DNA of 40,406 nt, taken from contig JALSLQ010000074.1 of NCBI GenBank assembly GCA_026988235.1, positions 1 through 40,406 on the forward strand. The letters are read 5' to 3'. The notes under the pieces were generated by a model. The model searched no databases. It was not told the origin of the DNA and saw nothing but the letters and a program-made list of their open reading frames with translations. Source of the stretch: Sulfurimonas sp. (GTDB lineage Bacteria; Campylobacterota; Campylobacteria; Campylobacterales; Sulfurimonadaceae). This document shows positions 39,548-40,406 of this stretch, in pieces (within the stretch, counting starts at the first letter, position 1; each line of letters opens with the position of its first letter). A program made the position numbers and the translations under genes.

Positions 39548-40406
39548 TCTCCTTGCCTATTGGATAACTCTTATTCATAAGAGGAGGAGACATTTTAAGG
39601 TTTCTTTGCATTCTTGAAAAGAGTGACTGATTTGAAAAATGTGTTCCACATAAAATAATCTGTGTTGCTTTTGTTTTGGATTTCAGTTCTTGTAAAATGT
39701 CATTAAAGTAGTCACCAAAACTCTCAAAAATAGAGTATGCAAGTATTGAAGTACTCACATCCGCCAGCTGATAAGAGATGATACTTGAAAGAAATGCCGC
39801 ATGGTCAAAACGGTTGTCACTGACATGTGTATCAATTTGAATGCCGCCCTTGCCTACAAACTTCATAGCCTCATTAACTACACCCCGCATAGACTCATCT
39901 TTTATACCCAGTAAAATGGCAACTGCTTCAAAAAGTTTCACATCTTCTCTCTCTTGGAGTCTCACCAGTTTTTCATAAATCTGAGGCATATTTTTTTCTA
40001 AATTTACAACAAGCCTGTCGGAACCCTCTCTGAGGTTTTTGATATCTTCTATAATGTTTTTGCCATCAAAAGCTTTTGGAGGGACAACTCTTACAACATT
40101 TTTACCATCATAATACAAAAAAGAAGGCTCTTCGTCAAAATATGCTCCGACACACTTTTCATTGAAAACATTATGTTCTACAATGACCGACATAAAAGAT
40201 GCTTCATCACGCATAAAAATATGTTGATTGGAGTGGTATATTTCTTCTGTTCCTTCTATTACATTCACTCTCTCTACATGTAAAGAATCAAAATGCTCCA
40301 TTTTGTCAAAAAACATATGACTCTTCTTTGCAAATCCTATATAGTCATCCGCAATTGAGAGAACCTCTCTTTTTTGAAGATTGTATGAAGGAAAAGAGAC
40401 TCTGTC
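39519..40406 (-). CDS. HypF/Kae1-like ASKHA protein, 5' end beyond the window
   Basis: The track ORF begins at 40316, but the same frame continues without a stop for 30 more codons to the window edge, so the gene is cut at its 5' end. The visible C-terminal part ends ILCGTHFSNQSLFSRMQRNL ... KSYPIGKENAVVGGVYL. This parallels the end of HypF (LSGGVFQNSYLLEK ... NDGGISLGQAYYAL), with the nucleotide-binding GG changed to GT and the NDGG block changed to GKENA. It appears to be a divergent Kae1-like relative of HypF. It overlaps hypF by 29 bases and is surely co-expressed. No zinc fingers or acylphosphatase are visible in the part seen. Function unknown. Confidence 0.72.
   Translation of the reverse strand, partial: DRVSFPSYNLQKREVLSIADDYIGFAKKSHMFFDKMEHFDSLHVERVNVIEGTEEIYHSNQHIFMRDEASFMSVIVEHNVFNEKCVGAYFDEEPSFLYYDGKNVVRVVPPKAFDGKNIIEDIKNLREGSDRLVVNLEKNMPQIYEKLVRLQEREDVKLFEAVAILLGIKDESMRGVVNEAMKFVGKGGIQIDTHVSDNRFDHAAFLSSIISYQLADVSTSILAYSIFESFGDYFNDILQELKSKTKATQIILCGTHFSNQSLFSRMQRNLKMSPPLMNKSYPIGKENAVVGGVYL

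Noticed and set aside
1-40406. CRISPR array
   Set aside because: No regularly spaced direct repeats of 20-40 bases and no cas genes were seen.

Overview
The window looks like a chromosomal segment of a free-living Campylobacterota (epsilonproteobacterial) chemolithotroph of the Sulfurimonas type. This is inferred, not searched. The DNA is AT-rich. Gene content combines [NiFe]-hydrogenase maturation, a nickel/cobalt ECF-type importer, an SQR-like flavoprotein, an NDH-2-like flavoprotein, a CheX/FliN/FliO-like motility block and compact overlapping operons. No rRNA, tRNA or CRISPR array was seen.

Layout. (1) 1-5.5 kb, minus strand: an accessory defence-type module. An SMC/ABC-like ATPase with an unusual Walker A is followed by a PD-(D/E)xK restriction endonuclease (ApaLI-like by eye) and a beta-class DNA methyltransferase. 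The module sits between two hairpin elements with matching edges in inverted orientation (TACAAC outside, GTTAGCAA inside), which resemble integron attC sites. A truncated UvrD-like helicase lies beyond. (2) 5.5-9.6 kb: an OmpR-type response regulator/histidine kinase pair preceded by a leader ORF and repeated AGGACAT boxes, then a K+ channel with RCK domains and a small membrane protein. (3) 9.7-19.5 kb: acyl-CoA synthetase (plus strand), then a minus-strand run of TauE-like permease, UvrA, CDF metal transporter, SQR-like flavoprotein, a hybrid kinase lacking its phospho-acceptor His, and Mn-dependent pyrophosphatase. (4) 19.6-22.1 kb: CheX, FliN, a FliO-like protein and a diguanylate cyclase. 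(5) 22.1-23.9 kb: a graveyard with a broken SWIM-finger gene and at least two wrecked insertion sequences (IS5-like and IS3-like). (6) 23.9-40.4 kb: hydrogenase accessory genes.

In region 6, a long minus-strand operon reads hypB-hypC-hypD-(tetraheme cytochrome)-hypE-(NDH-2-like)-hipB-hipA-hypX-hypA-(DUF695/RraB-like). The divergent plus-strand operon reads cbiM-cbiN-like-cbiQ-cbiO-(zinc-ribbon/HTH protein)-hydrogenase protease. These two operons share an intergenic region carrying a perfect 20-bp inverted repeat placed at nearly the same distance from both start codons. Converging from the right are a HypF-like ASKHA protein (cut by the window edge), hypF, and a second protease-like protein that has lost two of the usual Ni-binding residues.

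How region 6 works together: CbiMNQO imports Ni2+ (or Co2+). HypA and HypB deliver Ni to the hydrogenase large subunit. HypF, HypE, HypC and HypD build the Fe(CN)2CO unit, and HypX can supply the CO ligand under oxic conditions. The proteases then trim the large subunit. Structural hydrogenase genes are not in the window and probably lie beyond its right end.

Strongest candidates for new biology: the hairpin-bounded ATPase/R-M module, the hipBA insertion coupled to hypX, the T10 tract separating a signal peptide from the tetraheme cytochrome, the mirror-image 20-mers between hypB and cbiM, the degenerate protease, and the HypF-like paralogue.
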